From Lachnospiraceae bacterium UBA1683 (GTDB taxonomy: Bacteria > Bacillota > Clostridia > Lachnospirales > Lachnospiraceae), in assembly GCA_002320245.1 (NCBI GenBank), contig DCKD01000087.1, positions 124,001 through 188,000 of the forward strand: DNA of 64,000 nucleotides, written 5' to 3'. A program made the translations under genes and the position numbers. This document shows, piece after piece, positions 8,909 through 17,856 of this stretch (within the stretch, counting starts at the first letter, position 1; every line of letters begins with the position of its first letter). The notes beneath the pieces were generated by a model that was not told where the DNA came from, did no database searches, and saw only the letters and a list, made by a program, of their open reading frames with translations.

Positions 8909-11023
8909 TTAAACTTCGAAAATCAAATCTCCATAAGACGGCATCGGCCATGCCTCTTTATCCACAATCATTTCCAGCTTATCAACCGGCGCACGAAGTG
9001 CATCCATGGCAGGAACTACATCGGAGTGATAATATGTAGCCTGAACGACGCCTTCGTTTTTCTCTGCTGCATCTTCTGTCACTTTTTCCAGCGCCACAAG
9101 GGCGTCCTTTGTCTCTTTCAGCAGCGCCGAAACCTCCCCCAGAATCTCTGACTGGACGCTGGTATCTGCCCCTGCTGATTTTACAGCAAGCACCGTGTCG
9201 GCAAGCGTCTTTGTATATCCCATGACAGCCGGGATAAACTGTTTGCTTGCCATATCAATCATGGTGCGCGCCTCAATGTTGATTGCCTTTGCATATGCTT
9301 CGTACTGAATCTCTGCGCGGGACTCCAGCTCGGCTTTTGTAAATACATTGAATCTCTCGAACAATGCAACCGCCTTATCAGTTGTAATTGCCGGAATCGC
9401 CTCTACCATGGATTTAATGTTCGGGAGTCCCCTTCTCTCAGCTTCGGCTACCCATTCGTCTGAGTATCCGTTTCCGTTAAATACAATTTCATTGCTTTCA
9501 ATCATATATTTTTTCATCAAATCATGTACAGCCAAATCGAAATCCTCTGCCTTTTCCAAAACATCACATGCATCCGCAAATGCATCCGCAACGATTGTAT
9601 TCAGCACAATATTAGAATTTGCAATAGAATCACGGGAACCAACCATACGGAACTCAAATTTGTTTCCCGTAAACGCAAACGGGGAAGTTCTGTTCCTGTC
9701 TGTTGCATCCTTGGATACATCCGGAAGCGTTGTAACGCCTGTTTCCAGTTTTCCGCCTTTCAGGCTGTGCGTAGCCATTCCTGTACTGATAAGCTGCTGT
9801 CTTACATCCTCAAGCTGTTCTCCAAGAAATACGGAAATGATTGCCGGAGGCGCCTCGTTTGCTCCAAGCCTGTGGTCATTTCCCGGATCGGCTGCCGACT
9901 CACGGAGCAAGTCTGCATGTTTGTTTACTGCTTTCAGAATACAGGCAAGTACAAACAGAAACTGTGTATTCTCGTGAGGTGTCTTGCCCGGATCAAGAAG
10001 GTTAATCCCGTCGTCTGTCGTAAGGGACCAGTTGTTGTGCTTACCGGAGCCGTTTACTCCTGCAAATGGTTTTTCATGAAGCAGACACTTCATCCCGTGC
10101 TGGCAGGCAATTCGTTTCAATGTCTGCATCACAATCTGATTATGGTCTACTGCAATATTCGCCTCTGCATAGATTGGGGCGAGCTCGTGCTGTGCAGGGG
10201 CAACCTCGTTATGCTGTGTCTTCGCGGACACGCCGACCTTCCACAGTTCGATGTTTACATCCCGCATAAAGGACGCGATTCTCTGACGGATTGTCCCGAA
10301 ATAATGGTCGTCCAGTTCCTGTCCTTTCGGAGGCATCGCTCCAAACAGAGTACGGCCTGTATAAATCAGGTCCTTTCTCTGCATAAATTTTTCTGTATCA
10401 ACCAGAAAATATTCCTGCTCCGCCCCTACGGAAGGAGTCACTTTCTTAGATGTCGTATTTCCAAATAAACGAAGAAGTCTGAGTGCCTGAGTATTGATTG
10501 CTTCCATAGACCTCAACAGCGGAGTCTTCTGGTCAAGCGCCTCTCCGGTATAGGAACAGAATGCTGTCGGAATACAAAGTGTTGCCCCCGCCGCATCCTG
10601 CCTTACAAATGCCGGTGATGTACAGTCCCATGCCGTATATCCTCTCGCCTCAAATGTTGCGCGGAGTCCGCCTGATGGAAATGAAGATGCATCCGGCTCA
10701 CCTTTAATCAATTCTTTTCCAGAAAAACTCATCAGGACTTTACCGCTCGGAAGCGGAGCCGAGATAAAAGAGTCATGCTTCTCTGCCGTAACTCCTGTAA
10801 GCGGCAGGAACCAGTGCGTGTAATGAGTAGCGCCCTTCTCGATTGCCCATTCCTTCATCTCGTGTGCGATGACGTCAGCCGTCTCAAGATCCAGTTCTTT
10901 TCCTTCCTCAATTGTCTTTTTCAGGTTTTTGTACACCTTTTTAGGTAAACGTCCCTGCATTACTGTATCGTTGAATACGTTTTCCCCAAAAATATCAGCC
11001 ACATTGAATAATTCTGTACTCAT
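8909..11023 (-). CDS. glnN: Glutamine synthetase type III
   Basis: Makes glutamine from glutamate, ammonia and ATP in the cytoplasm. The 704-residue length is diagnostic of GSIII, since types I and II are about 450 and 350-400 residues. Conserved parts include the beta-grasp region with [18 protein letters not shown], the catalytic [10 protein letters not shown], the ammonium/glutamate region [33 protein letters not shown] and the C-terminal [16 protein letters not shown]. The start ([17 protein letters not shown]) has a GGAGAAGG ribosome site. Monocistronic, with an attenuator-like hairpin in its leader and a terminator about 115 nt downstream. GSIII is common in Clostridia and Bacteroides; the symbol follows the glnN usage for GSIII. 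Confidence 0.95.
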   Translation of the reverse strand: MSTELFNVADIFGENVFNDTVMQGRLPKKVYKNLKKTIEEGKELDLETADVIAHEMKEWAIEKGATHYTHWFLPLTGVTAEKHDSFISAPLPSGKVLMSFSGKELIKGEPDASSFPSGGLRATFEARGYTAWDCTSPAFVRQDAAGATLCIPTAFCSYTGEALDQKTPLLRSMEAINTQALRLLRLFGNTTSKKVTPSVGAEQEYFLVDTEKFMQRKDLIYTGRTLFGAMPPKGQELDDHYFGTIRQRIASFMRDVNIELWKVGVSAKTQHNEVAPAQHELAPIYAEANIAVDHNQIVMQTLKRIACQHGMKCLLHEKPFAGVNGSGKHNNWSLTTDDGINLLDPGKTPHENTQFLFVLACILKAVNKHADLLRESAADPGNDHRLGANEAPPAIISVFLGEQLEDVRQQLISTGMATHSLKGGKLETGVTTLPDVSKDATDRNRTSPFAFTGNKFEFRMVGSRDSIANSNIVLNTIVADAFADACDVLEKAEDFDLAVHDLMKKYMIESNEIVFNGNGYSDEWVAEAERRGLPNIKSMVEAIPAITTDKAVALFERFNVFTKAELESRAEIQYEAYAKAINIEARTMIDMASKQFIPAVMGYTKTLADTVLAVKSAGADTSVQSEILGEVSALLKETKDALVALEKVTEDAAEKNEGVVQATYYHSDVVPAMDALRAPVDKLEMIVDKEAWPMPSYGDLIFEV

Positions 11024-11068
11024 AATGTCCCTTCTCCTTCTTCAATTTATATATTTACCACTATGATA

Positions 11069-11106
11069 CCAAAAAAGGGCAATCCAAGCAAGCTTGGAAC
11101 GCCCTT
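11069..11106 (-). promoter_or_regulatory. Leader hairpin/attenuator upstream of glnA
   Basis: On the minus strand AAGGGCgttCCAAGC and GCTTGGattGCCCTT form a hairpin followed directly by TTTTTT, about 50 nt before the glnA ATG. A rho-independent terminator in front of a gene implies either an attenuator or the end of an unseen upstream transcript. A possible -10 (TATACT, about 11152-11157) lies upstream of it. I could not identify the regulator binding site; ANTAR-type antitermination is known for nitrogen genes in Clostridia, but I do not see a clear twin hexaloop motif here. Confidence 0.55.
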
Positions 11107-11194
11107 GTTCGTATCTATGTTTGTCAGTATACCCCAATCTGTCCCGAAAGGCAAGTATAATTTTTATTCAACAACCTCTTTCTACATTCCTTTT

Positions 11195-11231
11195 ATTCCC
11201 GCGGGCAACGAGCCAAACAGCCATACCTGCA
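11195..11231. repeat. Dispersed repeat R3, copy 1
   Basis: Begins ATTCCCGCGGGCAACGAGCC and continues into AGCCATACCTGCA. The same 37-nt stretch with a few changes is at 31549-31585. Its first 20 nt recur inverted at 24987-25006. No coding capacity. Confidence 0.7.
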
Positions 11232-11396
11232 TGGATATTTGATGACTGCCGCGGGGGGTGCTGAGTGCCTGTGGTGCTCGGCACCGACCGAAGCGGAGCG
11301 CAGACCAAATCCCCCGCATTCTTGTTTGATGCCCTGAGTGGACAAAAAGCAGCGCGGTTGAAGAAGGAGCAATTTCAGTTTTGGACGGACAGTGTT
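11232..11396. other. Intergenic stretch without a supported gene
   Basis: Between repeat R3 and the fba terminator. It contains short GC-rich inverted segments (GGTGCTGAGTGCC and GTGCTCGGCACC) but no ribosome site followed by a convincing reading frame. A plus-strand open frame through it enters the antisense of fba and is not supported. Confidence 0.4.
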
Positions 11397-11442
11397 AAAC
11401 GGGAGCGGATATCAACATCACTGTTGATATCCGCTCCCGTTT
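11397..11442 (-). terminator. Terminator of the aldolase gene
   Basis: Two perfect 21-nt arms (AAACGGGAGCGGATATCAACA and its complement) around a 4-nt loop. It is 88 nt downstream of fba on the minus strand. The T-run is short, but the stem is unusually long and stable. Confidence 0.75.
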
Positions 11443-11454
11443 CCATTCTCTCTT

Positions 11455-11480
11455 CTTCGCATTTCTATGCGTCTTTGCTA
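11455..11480. repeat. Dispersed repeat R4, copy 1
   Basis: The 26 nt beginning CTTCGCATTTCTATGCGTCT occur identically at 18805-18830. The sequence contains the small inverted repeat GCATTTCTATGC. It lies just downstream of fba. Confidence 0.7.
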
Positions 11481-11530
11481 TTTAACAGCCATCTGTTTTT
11501 TCTGCTGCACAATCACTTCTGCGAATCTGA

Positions 11531-12397
11531 TTACTCAGCTTTTCCGACAGAGCCAAACAGTTCCATCTTCTCCTTTACAGTTGCCATGATAGCTTCTGTA
11601 CCCGGTTTCAGAAGTTTTCTAGGATCGAATCCCTTTCCTTCCAAATCTTTTCCGGCTTCAATGTATTTACGTGTCGCGTCTGCAAATGCAAGCTGACACT
11701 CTGTATTTACATTAATCTTAGCTACTCCAAGGCTGATTGCTTTCTTAATCATATCCTCCGGAATTCCTGTACCACCGTGAAGTACAAGAGGCATATCGCC
11801 TGTAAGCTGCTGGATTGCGTCCAGAGTCTCAAAGCTCAGCCCTTCCCAGTTTGCCGGATATTTTCCATGGATGTTACCGATACCTGCTGCCAGGAAATCA
11901 ATTCCGAGGTCAGCAATTCTCTTACATTCAGCCGGATCAGCACACTCGCCTTTTCCGATTACTCCGTCTTCTTCTCCACCGATTGAACCAACTTCAGCCT
12001 CAATTGACATTCCCTTGTCATGTGCAATCTTAACCAGCTCTGTTGTCTTTGCTACATTCTCATCAATCGGATAATGAGAACCGTCAAACATGATGGATGA
12101 AAATCCTGCTTCTACGCACTTCAGGCATCCCTCGTAGCTGCCGTGATCAAGGTGCAGTGCAACAGGTACAGTCGTTCCAAGTTCTTCCATCATACCTTTT
12201 ACCATTCCGACTACAGTCTTGTAACCTGTCATGTACTTTCCAGCGCCTTCAGAAACACCAAGGATAACCGGTGACTTACATTCCTCTGCTACCGTCAGGA
12301 TTGCCTTTGTCCACTCAAGGTTGTTGATGTTAAACTGTCCTACTGCATAATGACCTGCTTTTGCTTTCTGAAGCATTTCTGTTGCTGATACTAACAT
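11531..12397 (-). CDS. fba: Class II fructose-1,6-bisphosphate aldolase
   Basis: Splits fructose-1,6-bisphosphate to dihydroxyacetone phosphate and glyceraldehyde-3-phosphate in glycolysis, using Zn2+. Class II features: LHLDHGSYEGC (catalytic Asp and first Zn His), the EAEVGSIGGEEDG loop, AAGIGNIHGKYP and LVLHGGTGIP (Zn His residues), and KINVNTECQ for phosphate binding. I place the start at ATG 12397 (MLVSATEMLQKAK), which has a GGAGGAAAG site; the frame is open 14 codons further without one. The resulting 288 residues match the family. A related tagatose-bisphosphate specificity cannot be excluded from sequence, but the gene is monocistronic, consistent with a housekeeping glycolytic role. 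Confidence 0.9.
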   Translation of the reverse strand: MLVSATEMLQKAKAGHYAVGQFNINNLEWTKAILTVAEECKSPVILGVSEGAGKYMTGYKTVVGMVKGMMEELGTTVPVALHLDHGSYEGCLKCVEAGFSSIMFDGSHYPIDENVAKTTELVKIAHDKGMSIEAEVGSIGGEEDGVIGKGECADPAECKRIADLGIDFLAAGIGNIHGKYPANWEGLSFETLDAIQQLTGDMPLVLHGGTGIPEDMIKKAISLGVAKINVNTECQLAFADATRKYIEAGKDLEGKGFDPRKLLKPGTEAIMATVKEKMELFGSVGKAE

Positions 12398-12546
12398 AAT
12401 TCTTTCCTCCACTTCTTCTCCTTGCCAAGTTGCCAGCAAGAGCTGTTTGTTTTAATCTGTCTTCATTATAGCCCATTCAAAACGAAAAGACAATCTGTAA
12501 TTCTTACAATAAAAGGATTGGATTCCGACAAAATTTCTGCATTTTG

Positions 12547-13287
12547 TTATTTTTTTAACACTTTTACTGCTTTCCTTATATTTTCTTCCTTTGTTTGCCA
12601 GATTTCATACTCACTGAATCCCGGAAATCCCATGCTGACTCCATCCCGGCGGAATTCCATCCGGCTCTCCTTTGTCACCTTTCCGGACATATGATATGCC
12701 GTCGCCCCCGTATATGGAATCAACTTTTCAATTGTCTCCGGCGAAATGCCAGCTCCCGCCATAATCTCGATGCGCCCTGCGCTTTTCTCCACCAGCTCTT
12801 TCAGCAACGCTCTGCCCTCCCATGCTGAATTTTGCTGTCCGCTCGTAAGAATCGTCCGAATTCCCATCCCGACTGACTGCTCCAGCGTCTCGTACGGGTT
12901 GCGGCACACATCAAACGCACGATGCAGCGTCACATCCATATCTCCGGCAAGCGCCACTAACGCCTCCATCTCTTCCATATTCAACGTGCCGTCCGGTTTC
13001 AGAATTCCAATCACCACTCCGTCAGCCCCGAGCTCACGAAACATCCGCACATCCTCTTTCAGCGTCTCGAACTCATACGCATCATAACAGAAATCTCCAA
13101 ACCGCGGACGCAGCAGCACACGGATTTTCAAATTCGTATGCTTTTTCACCTGTTCAAATACTGCTCTCTCCGGAGTCGTGCCACCGATGATAAGATTCGA
13201 GCACAATTCCACCCGGTCGGCTCCGCCCCGTTCCGCCGCAATCGCAGAAGCCACACTGTCCACACATGCTTCCAATATTTTATTCAT
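12547..13287 (-). CDS. cutC: CutC family protein
   Basis: A 246-residue TIM-barrel protein with the family N-terminus (LEACVDSVASAIAAERGGADRVELCSNL is one continuous block), the VLLRPRFGDFCYDAYE motif, VTLHRAFDVCRNP, ILTSGQQ and IEIMAGAGISP. The name comes from a copper-homeostasis role proposed in E. coli that has since been questioned; the biochemical activity of bacterial CutC remains unsettled. A palindromic repeat P1 lies directly upstream of the start. It is probably transcribed alone, with 150 nt between it and the aldolase start. I see no metal-gene neighbours here to support copper function. Confidence 0.9.
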   Translation of the reverse strand: MNKILEACVDSVASAIAAERGGADRVELCSNLIIGGTTPERAVFEQVKKHTNLKIRVLLRPRFGDFCYDAYEFETLKEDVRMFRELGADGVVIGILKPDGTLNMEEMEALVALAGDMDVTLHRAFDVCRNPYETLEQSVGMGIRTILTSGQQNSAWEGRALLKELVEKSAGRIEIMAGAGISPETIEKLIPYTGATAYHMSGKVTKESRMEFRRDGVSMGFPGFSEYEIWQTKEENIRKAVKVLKK

Positions 13288-13298
13288 TAATTTTTTAT

Positions 13299-13337
13299 AA
13301 AGGGGACAGTCCCTTCTCAGAAGGGACTGTCCCCTTT
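13299..13337. repeat. Palindromic repeat family P1, copy 2
   Basis: Two 19-nt arms (AAAGGGGACAGTCCCTTCT and its complement) around a single C. The centre base is C here but G in copies 1 and 3, which means this copy lies in the opposite orientation. It sits between ptsG and cutC, 12 nt upstream of the cutC start codon. Confidence 0.85.
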
Positions 13338-13368
13338 GCCCTCCTTTTCCATCCCCTCATATTCGAAA

Positions 13369-13388
13369 AGACCGCATTTCTGCGGTCT
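13369..13388 (-). terminator. Terminator of the PTS operon
   Basis: On the minus strand AGACCGCA pairs with TGCGGTCT around a 4-nt loop, followed by TTTTC. It lies about 30 nt after the ptsG stop. Confidence 0.65.
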
Positions 13389-13419
13389 CCTCAAAAAAGG
13401 GATTCTATAAATGTTGTAA

Positions 13420-14883
13420 TTATTTACACAATTTCTTAAACTCATCAGCTACAAACTGTACTTTCGTTCCAATGATAACCTGAACGGAATTTTTACCCGG
13501 TCTGATTACACCGGCAACGCCTGCGGATTTAATTTTCTTTTCATCAACTGCCGTATAATCCTTGATTTCCAGACGAAGTCTTGTAATACAGTTGTCGATA
13601 GATGTTACGTTCTCTTTTCCGCCGACACCTTCCAGAATTACCCTTGCAACTTCTGTATAGTCATCATTTGCAAGTTTAACCTGTGTTTCGTCATCATCTT
13701 CTTCTCTGCCCGGTGTCTTGAGATCCCATTTTGTAATTGCAAAACGGAATACCACGTAGAATACGATAAATGCTGCGATTCCAAGAGGAATAATCAGCCA
13801 TGTCTTCTGTGCTGCCGGCAAGGATGCTGAGAACAGTAAGTCCGTTGCTCCTGCGGAGAATGAGAAACCTGCACGGAATCCAAGCAGTGTGGTGACAAAT
13901 GTAAAGATACCATATAATAAAGCGTAAATTACATACAGTCCAGGAGCAAGGAACATGAATCCGAACTCGAATGGTTCTGTAACACCGCAGACAAATGCAC
14001 AAAGTGCTGCGGAAGCAACAAGACCGATAGCGACCTTCTTCTTATTATCTTTTGCTGTCTGAACCATAGCCAGTGCTGCACCCGGAATACCAAACATCAT
14101 ACATGGGAAGAATCCGGACATGTACATACCTAAGCTCCAGTTTACATCTGCAGATGTCTCTCCTGCCCAGAAGTGTGTCAAATCTCCAAGACCGATTATG
14201 TCGAACCAGAATACGTTGTTCAGCGCATGATGCAGACCTGTCGGAATCAGCAATCTGTTCAGGAATGCGTAGATACCTGCACCGAGAGCTCCCATTCCTG
14301 CAATTCCTTTACCTACTGCAATCAGGGCGCCAAATACGATTGGCCATACAAACAGCAGAACTGCGGAAACTACAATAGAAATCACACCCGCAACGATTGC
14401 CACACAACGTTTTCCACTGAAGAATGACAGCCAGTCCGGAAGTTTTGTGCTCTTAAATCTGTTGTAGCACATAGAACCGATGACACCTGCAAGAATACCG
14501 ATAAATGGGTTTGCAATCTTGTCAAATGCAAGTGTTTTGTCAACATTGTCAGCGATTTTCGGCATCAATGTTGTAACAAATCCTGTGTTCAGCAAAGTTG
14601 TCATCATCAGCCATGATGCCAATGCTGCAAGACCACCTGTACCATCATTGTCATCAGACATACCCACGCCGACACCAATAACGAACAACAGCGCCATGTT
14701 ATCAATCAGCGCTCCACCTGCTTTTACAAGAAACAATCCAAGCAGCGGAACAAATCCTTTGATATCACCACCCTGCATGGTTGCAGGACAAAGAAGATAT
14801 CCAATACCCATCAACAGACCACAGATAGGCAGACAAGCTACAGGCAACATCAGGGCTTTTCCTAATTTTTGTAAAAATTTCAT
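13420..14883 (-). CDS. PTS transporter EIICB, glucose/N-acetylglucosamine family
   Basis: The membrane permease and phosphotransfer subunit that imports and phosphorylates a sugar. Residues 1-380 are the EIIC domain with about ten hydrophobic segments, including the conserved FLNRLLIPTGLHHALNN block and VCGVTEPFEFGFMFLAPGLY, where the Glu binds sugar. The EIIB domain (about 410-487) carries the phospho-cysteine in IDNCITRLRLEIKD. This architecture covers glucose (PtsG) and GlcNAc (NagE) transporters. GlcNAc is favoured by the shared RAT control with nagBA, but sequence alone does not decide. EIIA is a separate gene (14979-15467), 95 nt upstream in the same operon; a small hairpin between them (14937-14957) may adjust relative expression. 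Confidence 0.9.
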   Translation of the reverse strand: MKFLQKLGKALMLPVACLPICGLLMGIGYLLCPATMQGGDIKGFVPLLGLFLVKAGGALIDNMALLFVIGVGVGMSDDNDGTGGLAALASWLMMTTLLNTGFVTTLMPKIADNVDKTLAFDKIANPFIGILAGVIGSMCYNRFKSTKLPDWLSFFSGKRCVAIVAGVISIVVSAVLLFVWPIVFGALIAVGKGIAGMGALGAGIYAFLNRLLIPTGLHHALNNVFWFDIIGLGDLTHFWAGETSADVNWSLGMYMSGFFPCMMFGIPGAALAMVQTAKDNKKKVAIGLVASAALCAFVCGVTEPFEFGFMFLAPGLYVIYALLYGIFTFVTTLLGFRAGFSFSAGATDLLFSASLPAAQKTWLIIPLGIAAFIVFYVVFRFAITKWDLKTPGREEDDDETQVKLANDDYTEVARVILEGVGGKENVTSIDNCITRLRLEIKDYTAVDEKKIKSAGVAGVIRPGKNSVQVIIGTKVQFVADEFKKLCK

Positions 14884-14978
14884 ACCTTTTACCTCCTCTT
14901 AATAACCCTCATTTTTTGAAATCCCTTTGTCTATTTTAAACCGGACCTCTCCGGCTAAAATACAATTGTATATTTTAT

Positions 14979-15467
14979 TTATTTCTGTTCGATTGCAACA
15001 ATATCATCACCCGGCTCAACATCTTTTCCGCTCAGGCCGGTGACACTTGCATAATCGTCCGTATTGCAGATAATCATCGGTGTGATGCTGTCATAACCTG
15101 CCGCTTTGACTTTTTCCAAATCTACCTCAAGCAGCAAATCTCCCTTTTTTACGGTATCCCCTGCCTTCACATAACCCTTGAATCCGTCTCCGCCAAGTTT
15201 TACCGTGTCCAGCCCTACATGAATCAGGACTTCCACGCCGTCCACCGTTGTCAGGCTGACTGCATGAAGCGTATCAAACACCATGCCGATTTCACCGTCA
15301 GCCGGTGCATATATCTTTCCTTCTGCCGGCTGTACTGCCACCCCTTCACCAAGCATACCTTCACTGAATGTAGGATCATTCACTTCTTTAAGCGGCACTG
15401 CCTTTCCTTTTGCCGGTGCTCCGAGTATCAACTCTTTTGGTTTTTTCTTCTTAAAAAAATCAAACAT
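14979..15467 (-). CDS. crr: PTS EIIA component, glucose family (Crr-like)
   Basis: A 162-residue soluble phosphocarrier that passes phosphate from HPr to the EIIB domain. The fold is recognised from VQPAEGKIYAPADGEIG and the paired histidines: His68 in DTLHAVSL and the phosphorylated His83 in VLIHVGLDTVKL. The N-terminus (MFDFFKKKKPKELI) is a basic extension like that of the E. coli protein, which can associate with the membrane. It lies 27 nt after the antiterminator gene and before the EIICB gene, so the three form one operon. Ribosome site GGAGGAGAA lies just upstream of the ATG. Confidence 0.92.
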   Translation of the reverse strand: MFDFFKKKKPKELILGAPAKGKAVPLKEVNDPTFSEGMLGEGVAVQPAEGKIYAPADGEIGMVFDTLHAVSLTTVDGVEVLIHVGLDTVKLGGDGFKGYVKAGDTVKKGDLLLEVDLEKVKAAGYDSITPMIICNTDDYASVTGLSGKDVEPGDDIVAIEQK

Positions 15468-15494
15468 TTCTTCTCCTCCTTACCATTTCCGCTG

Positions 15495-16331
15495 TTATAA
15501 ATCCGCCATCGTCACACGACGGACGTGGATGGACAAATACATAATCTCTTCGCCCGATATTTTGCTGCCGGTCGCCTGCTCGATATACTCTGCAATCTTT
15601 TCACTGCAGCGGTATTCCTCCGGGTATTTACTCCTCATCATCTCTGCAAGCTCAGCCTCTTCATTCGGCAGCAGCTCTTTCCTGTAAATTCTCTGTAGTA
15701 AAAACTTCACATGCGTCACGAACCGTTCATAATGGAGGGACTGCTCATCCAAATCTATCCGCAATTCCCTTTTTACGATATTCAGGATTTCTTTCATCAG
15801 ATTCGGAAAATTCAGTGCGTCCCGGATATCCGTTCCATATTCCGCATTTACAAAATGCAGTGCTATGAACCCTGCCTCATCCTCCGGCAAATGAATTCCA
15901 AGCCTGTTGTAAATCAGCTCCAACGCATACTGTCCAAGCTGAAATTCCTGTGAATAGAACCGCTTAATTTCCCAAAGCAATGCATTCTCCGGTTCAATCC
16001 CCTGACTGAACCTCTCAATTGCAAAATTAATGTGGTCTGTCAGTGTTACATAAATACTTTGATTTAGTTTCAGCTTCAAATGTTCTTTCGCATAAGCAAT
16101 AATATCACTTGAAATCTTCACATGTTCCAGAGGCATATTTGCAAGCAGTTCTTTCAACTGCTCTGCGACACTCTGGCTTTTGATTCGGAACACCTTTTCA
16201 ATCCGTTCATCCGGAACACTGCCGCCGGGTTTCCTGGCAAACCCAATCCCGCGCCCCATCACAACAATTTCTGCCCCTGACTCATCATATGCTGCAATAA
16301 TGTTGTTATTGATTATTTTTTCAATTACCAT
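15495..16331 (-). CDS. licT: BglG/LicT-family transcription antiterminator
   Basis: An RNA-binding antiterminator that stabilises a RAT hairpin in nascent mRNA so that an overlapping terminator cannot form. The N-terminal RNA-binding (CAT) domain covers residues 1-57 (MVIEKIINNNIIAAYDESG, then VMGRGIGFARKPG). Two PRD domains follow (about 65-170 and 175-278) with regulatory histidines in TDHINFAIERFSQG, FIALHFVNAEYG, THVKFLLQRIY and YLSIHVRRV. PTS components phosphorylate PRDs, which links activity to sugar uptake. It is the first gene of its operon, and a matching RAT is present both upstream of itself and upstream of nagBA. LicT is a family label; the actual inducer here is probably an amino sugar or glucose (inferred). 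Confidence 0.92.
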   Translation of the reverse strand: MVIEKIINNNIIAAYDESGAEIVVMGRGIGFARKPGGSVPDERIEKVFRIKSQSVAEQLKELLANMPLEHVKISSDIIAYAKEHLKLKLNQSIYVTLTDHINFAIERFSQGIEPENALLWEIKRFYSQEFQLGQYALELIYNRLGIHLPEDEAGFIALHFVNAEYGTDIRDALNFPNLMKEILNIVKRELRIDLDEQSLHYERFVTHVKFLLQRIYRKELLPNEEAELAEMMRSKYPEEYRCSEKIAEYIEQATGSKISGEEIMYLSIHVRRVTMADL

Positions 16332-16362
16332 ATCTCTCTTTTCTAAATATGTCCCAGGCTCT

Positions 16363-16429
16363 TTTGTAACTGTTCAGAGCCATCTCAAAATCTTTTGGAT
16401 TTTTCCGCATGGCTCTGAACAGTTACAAA
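16363..16429. repeat. Long inverted repeat R2 in the antiterminator leader
   Basis: Two perfect 21-nt arms (TTTGTAACTGTTCAGAGCCAT and its complement) around a 25-nt loop. It lies between the RAT terminator and the antiterminator start codon, so it is transcribed in the leader. One arm recurs at 31682-31703, joined to R1, and a related GTAACAGTTCAG arm is at 24656. It appears to be a dispersed element that settled in a regulatory leader. Confidence 0.75.
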
Positions 16430-16434
16430 TAGAA

Positions 16435-16484
16435 AAAACCAGATTTAACGAGCCAGGCTCATGCCTCGCTGAAAATCTGGTTTT
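16435..16484 (-). terminator. RAT-controlled terminator of the antiterminator-PTS operon
   Basis: On the minus strand AAAACCAGATTT pairs with AAATCTGGTTTT, followed by a T-run. The 5' arm overlaps the last six bases of the RAT, so the two structures are mutually exclusive, as known for the BglG/LicT class. Confidence 0.9.
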
Positions 16485-16506
16485 GCCTGCTATACAGTAA
16501 CAATCC
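16479..16506 (-). promoter_or_regulatory. RAT (ribonucleic antiterminator) site 1
   Basis: The minus strand reads GGATTGTTACTG, then TATA, then GCAGGCAAAACC. This is the classical BglG/LicT RAT with its loop one base shorter than usual. It directly precedes and overlaps the terminator at 16435-16484. The protein that binds is most likely the antiterminator encoded just downstream. Confidence 0.92.
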
Positions 16507-16536
16507 TTATCTATTCAGTTCATAATTTATACTTAT

Positions 16537-16565
16537 ACTATAGCAGAATAAACAAACAAAGTCAA
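16537..16565 (-). promoter_or_regulatory. Promoter of the antiterminator-EIIA-EIICB operon
   Basis: The -35 TTGACT and -10 TATAGT are separated by exactly 17 nt on the minus strand and lie about 30 nt before the RAT. A vegetative sigma-A type promoter. Confidence 0.85.
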
Positions 16566-16634
16566 GTTGTAGTTCATTTTTTGTTAATAATGTTTATAAA
16601 TGTTTAAGTTTTTTGTTTGTTATGTCAATTGACT

Positions 16635-17771
16635 TTACTGTTTCTTTCCGCCAACGTAGACGGCTCTCACGTCCAGGTTTTTATCGAGCAGTACAAGATC
16701 TGCATACTTGCCCTCCGCAATGCTTCCGCAAGTATCATAAATGCCGATTTCCCTCGCCGGATTCATTGTTGCACAGGCGATTGCATCCTCCAGCGGAATG
16801 CCCATCTCTTTCACAGCAACTTTCATACAGTCCATCAGATTCGTTGCCGAACCGGCAATTGTCCCATCCGCCAGTGTTGCCTTTGGACCTTTTACAAATA
16901 CATCCTGTCCGCCAAGTGTATATTGACCGTCTGTAAGCCCGGTTGCACGCATACTGTCACTAATCAGAATCATGCGCTCCGCTCCGAACATCTCAAATGT
17001 TGCCCGCACAACTGCCGGATGAATATGAACGCCGTCACAGATAATCTCTGCATGGCATTTTTCCGTATCTCTTGCCGCACCAATCACTCCCGGCTCTCTG
17101 TGGTTCAGCGGAGGCATTGCATTGTATAAATGGGTTGCATGACTTGCCCCGCGCTCAAACGCCTCCATCGCCGTGTCATAGTCCGCCATCGTATGTGCAA
17201 TGGACACAACTACTTCATCCTTTACCGCATCAATAAATTCCATCGCACCGTCCGTTTCCGGCGCGATATCGACTAACTTAATCAGTCCATGAGCCTCTTC
17301 CTGAAATCTGCGGAACAATTCTGCGTTACATGGCTTGATATGCTCCGCTGCCTGTGCGCCTTTTTTCTTTACATTGATAAACGGGCCTTCCATATTGATG
17401 CCGACCAGCCTTGCTCCCTTTTCTGACTGGTAATTCCCTGCTGTTTTCATGACATTGTGAATCTCTTCCTCTGACACCGTCATGGAAGCCGGACAGATTG
17501 AAGTAACCCCAACCGACGCCTCGTAAGCCGCCATATTGGCAATTGCCTCCTCGGTCCCATCACAGAAGTCGTCTCCCATACATCCATGAAAATGTATATC
17601 CACCAATCCCGGAATCGCAAAGCAGCCTTCACCGTCCACGGCATCGGCGCTGCCTGTATCTTCTGTTTCCGTCCCCAATGTAACTTTCGTAAAAATACCA
17701 TCTTTCATTTCCAGTTGCCCCGGAGCGAAACTCTTGTCCTCTCCGAATATCTGTACATTTTTAATGACCAT
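16635..17771 (-). CDS. nagA: N-acetylglucosamine-6-phosphate deacetylase
   Basis: Removes acetate from GlcNAc-6-phosphate to give glucosamine-6-phosphate. This is an amidohydrolase with the metal and substrate motifs GLVDIHFHGCMGDD, GINMEGPFI, SIAHTMADY, GASHATHLYNAMPPLNHREPG, EIICDGVHIHP and LISDSMRATG, and a C-terminal PAREIGI block. The 378-residue length is normal. The ATG at 17771 follows a GAAGGACG site. It is 85 nt downstream of nagB with no terminator between, so it is expressed from the nagB promoter/RAT. In most Firmicutes these genes are controlled by a GntR-type repressor; here the leader suggests antitermination instead. Confidence 0.95.
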   Translation of the reverse strand: MVIKNVQIFGEDKSFAPGQLEMKDGIFTKVTLGTETEDTGSADAVDGEGCFAIPGLVDIHFHGCMGDDFCDGTEEAIANMAAYEASVGVTSICPASMTVSEEEIHNVMKTAGNYQSEKGARLVGINMEGPFINVKKKGAQAAEHIKPCNAELFRRFQEEAHGLIKLVDIAPETDGAMEFIDAVKDEVVVSIAHTMADYDTAMEAFERGASHATHLYNAMPPLNHREPGVIGAARDTEKCHAEIICDGVHIHPAVVRATFEMFGAERMILISDSMRATGLTDGQYTLGGQDVFVKGPKATLADGTIAGSATNLMDCMKVAVKEMGIPLEDAIACATMNPAREIGIYDTCGSIAEGKYADLVLLDKNLDVRAVYVGGKKQ

Positions 17772-17856
17772 GTTACGTCCTTCTTTCCGAAAAACTTACC
17801 CACATTCCTGTTTTATTCCGCTGTTTCCGTTCACTGCTTCCGCTTTCCCGCGCAGC

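Noticed and set aside
9524..10468. 314-codon plus-strand open frame opposite glnA
   Set aside because: Antisense shadow of glutamine synthetase; no recognisable domains or start context.
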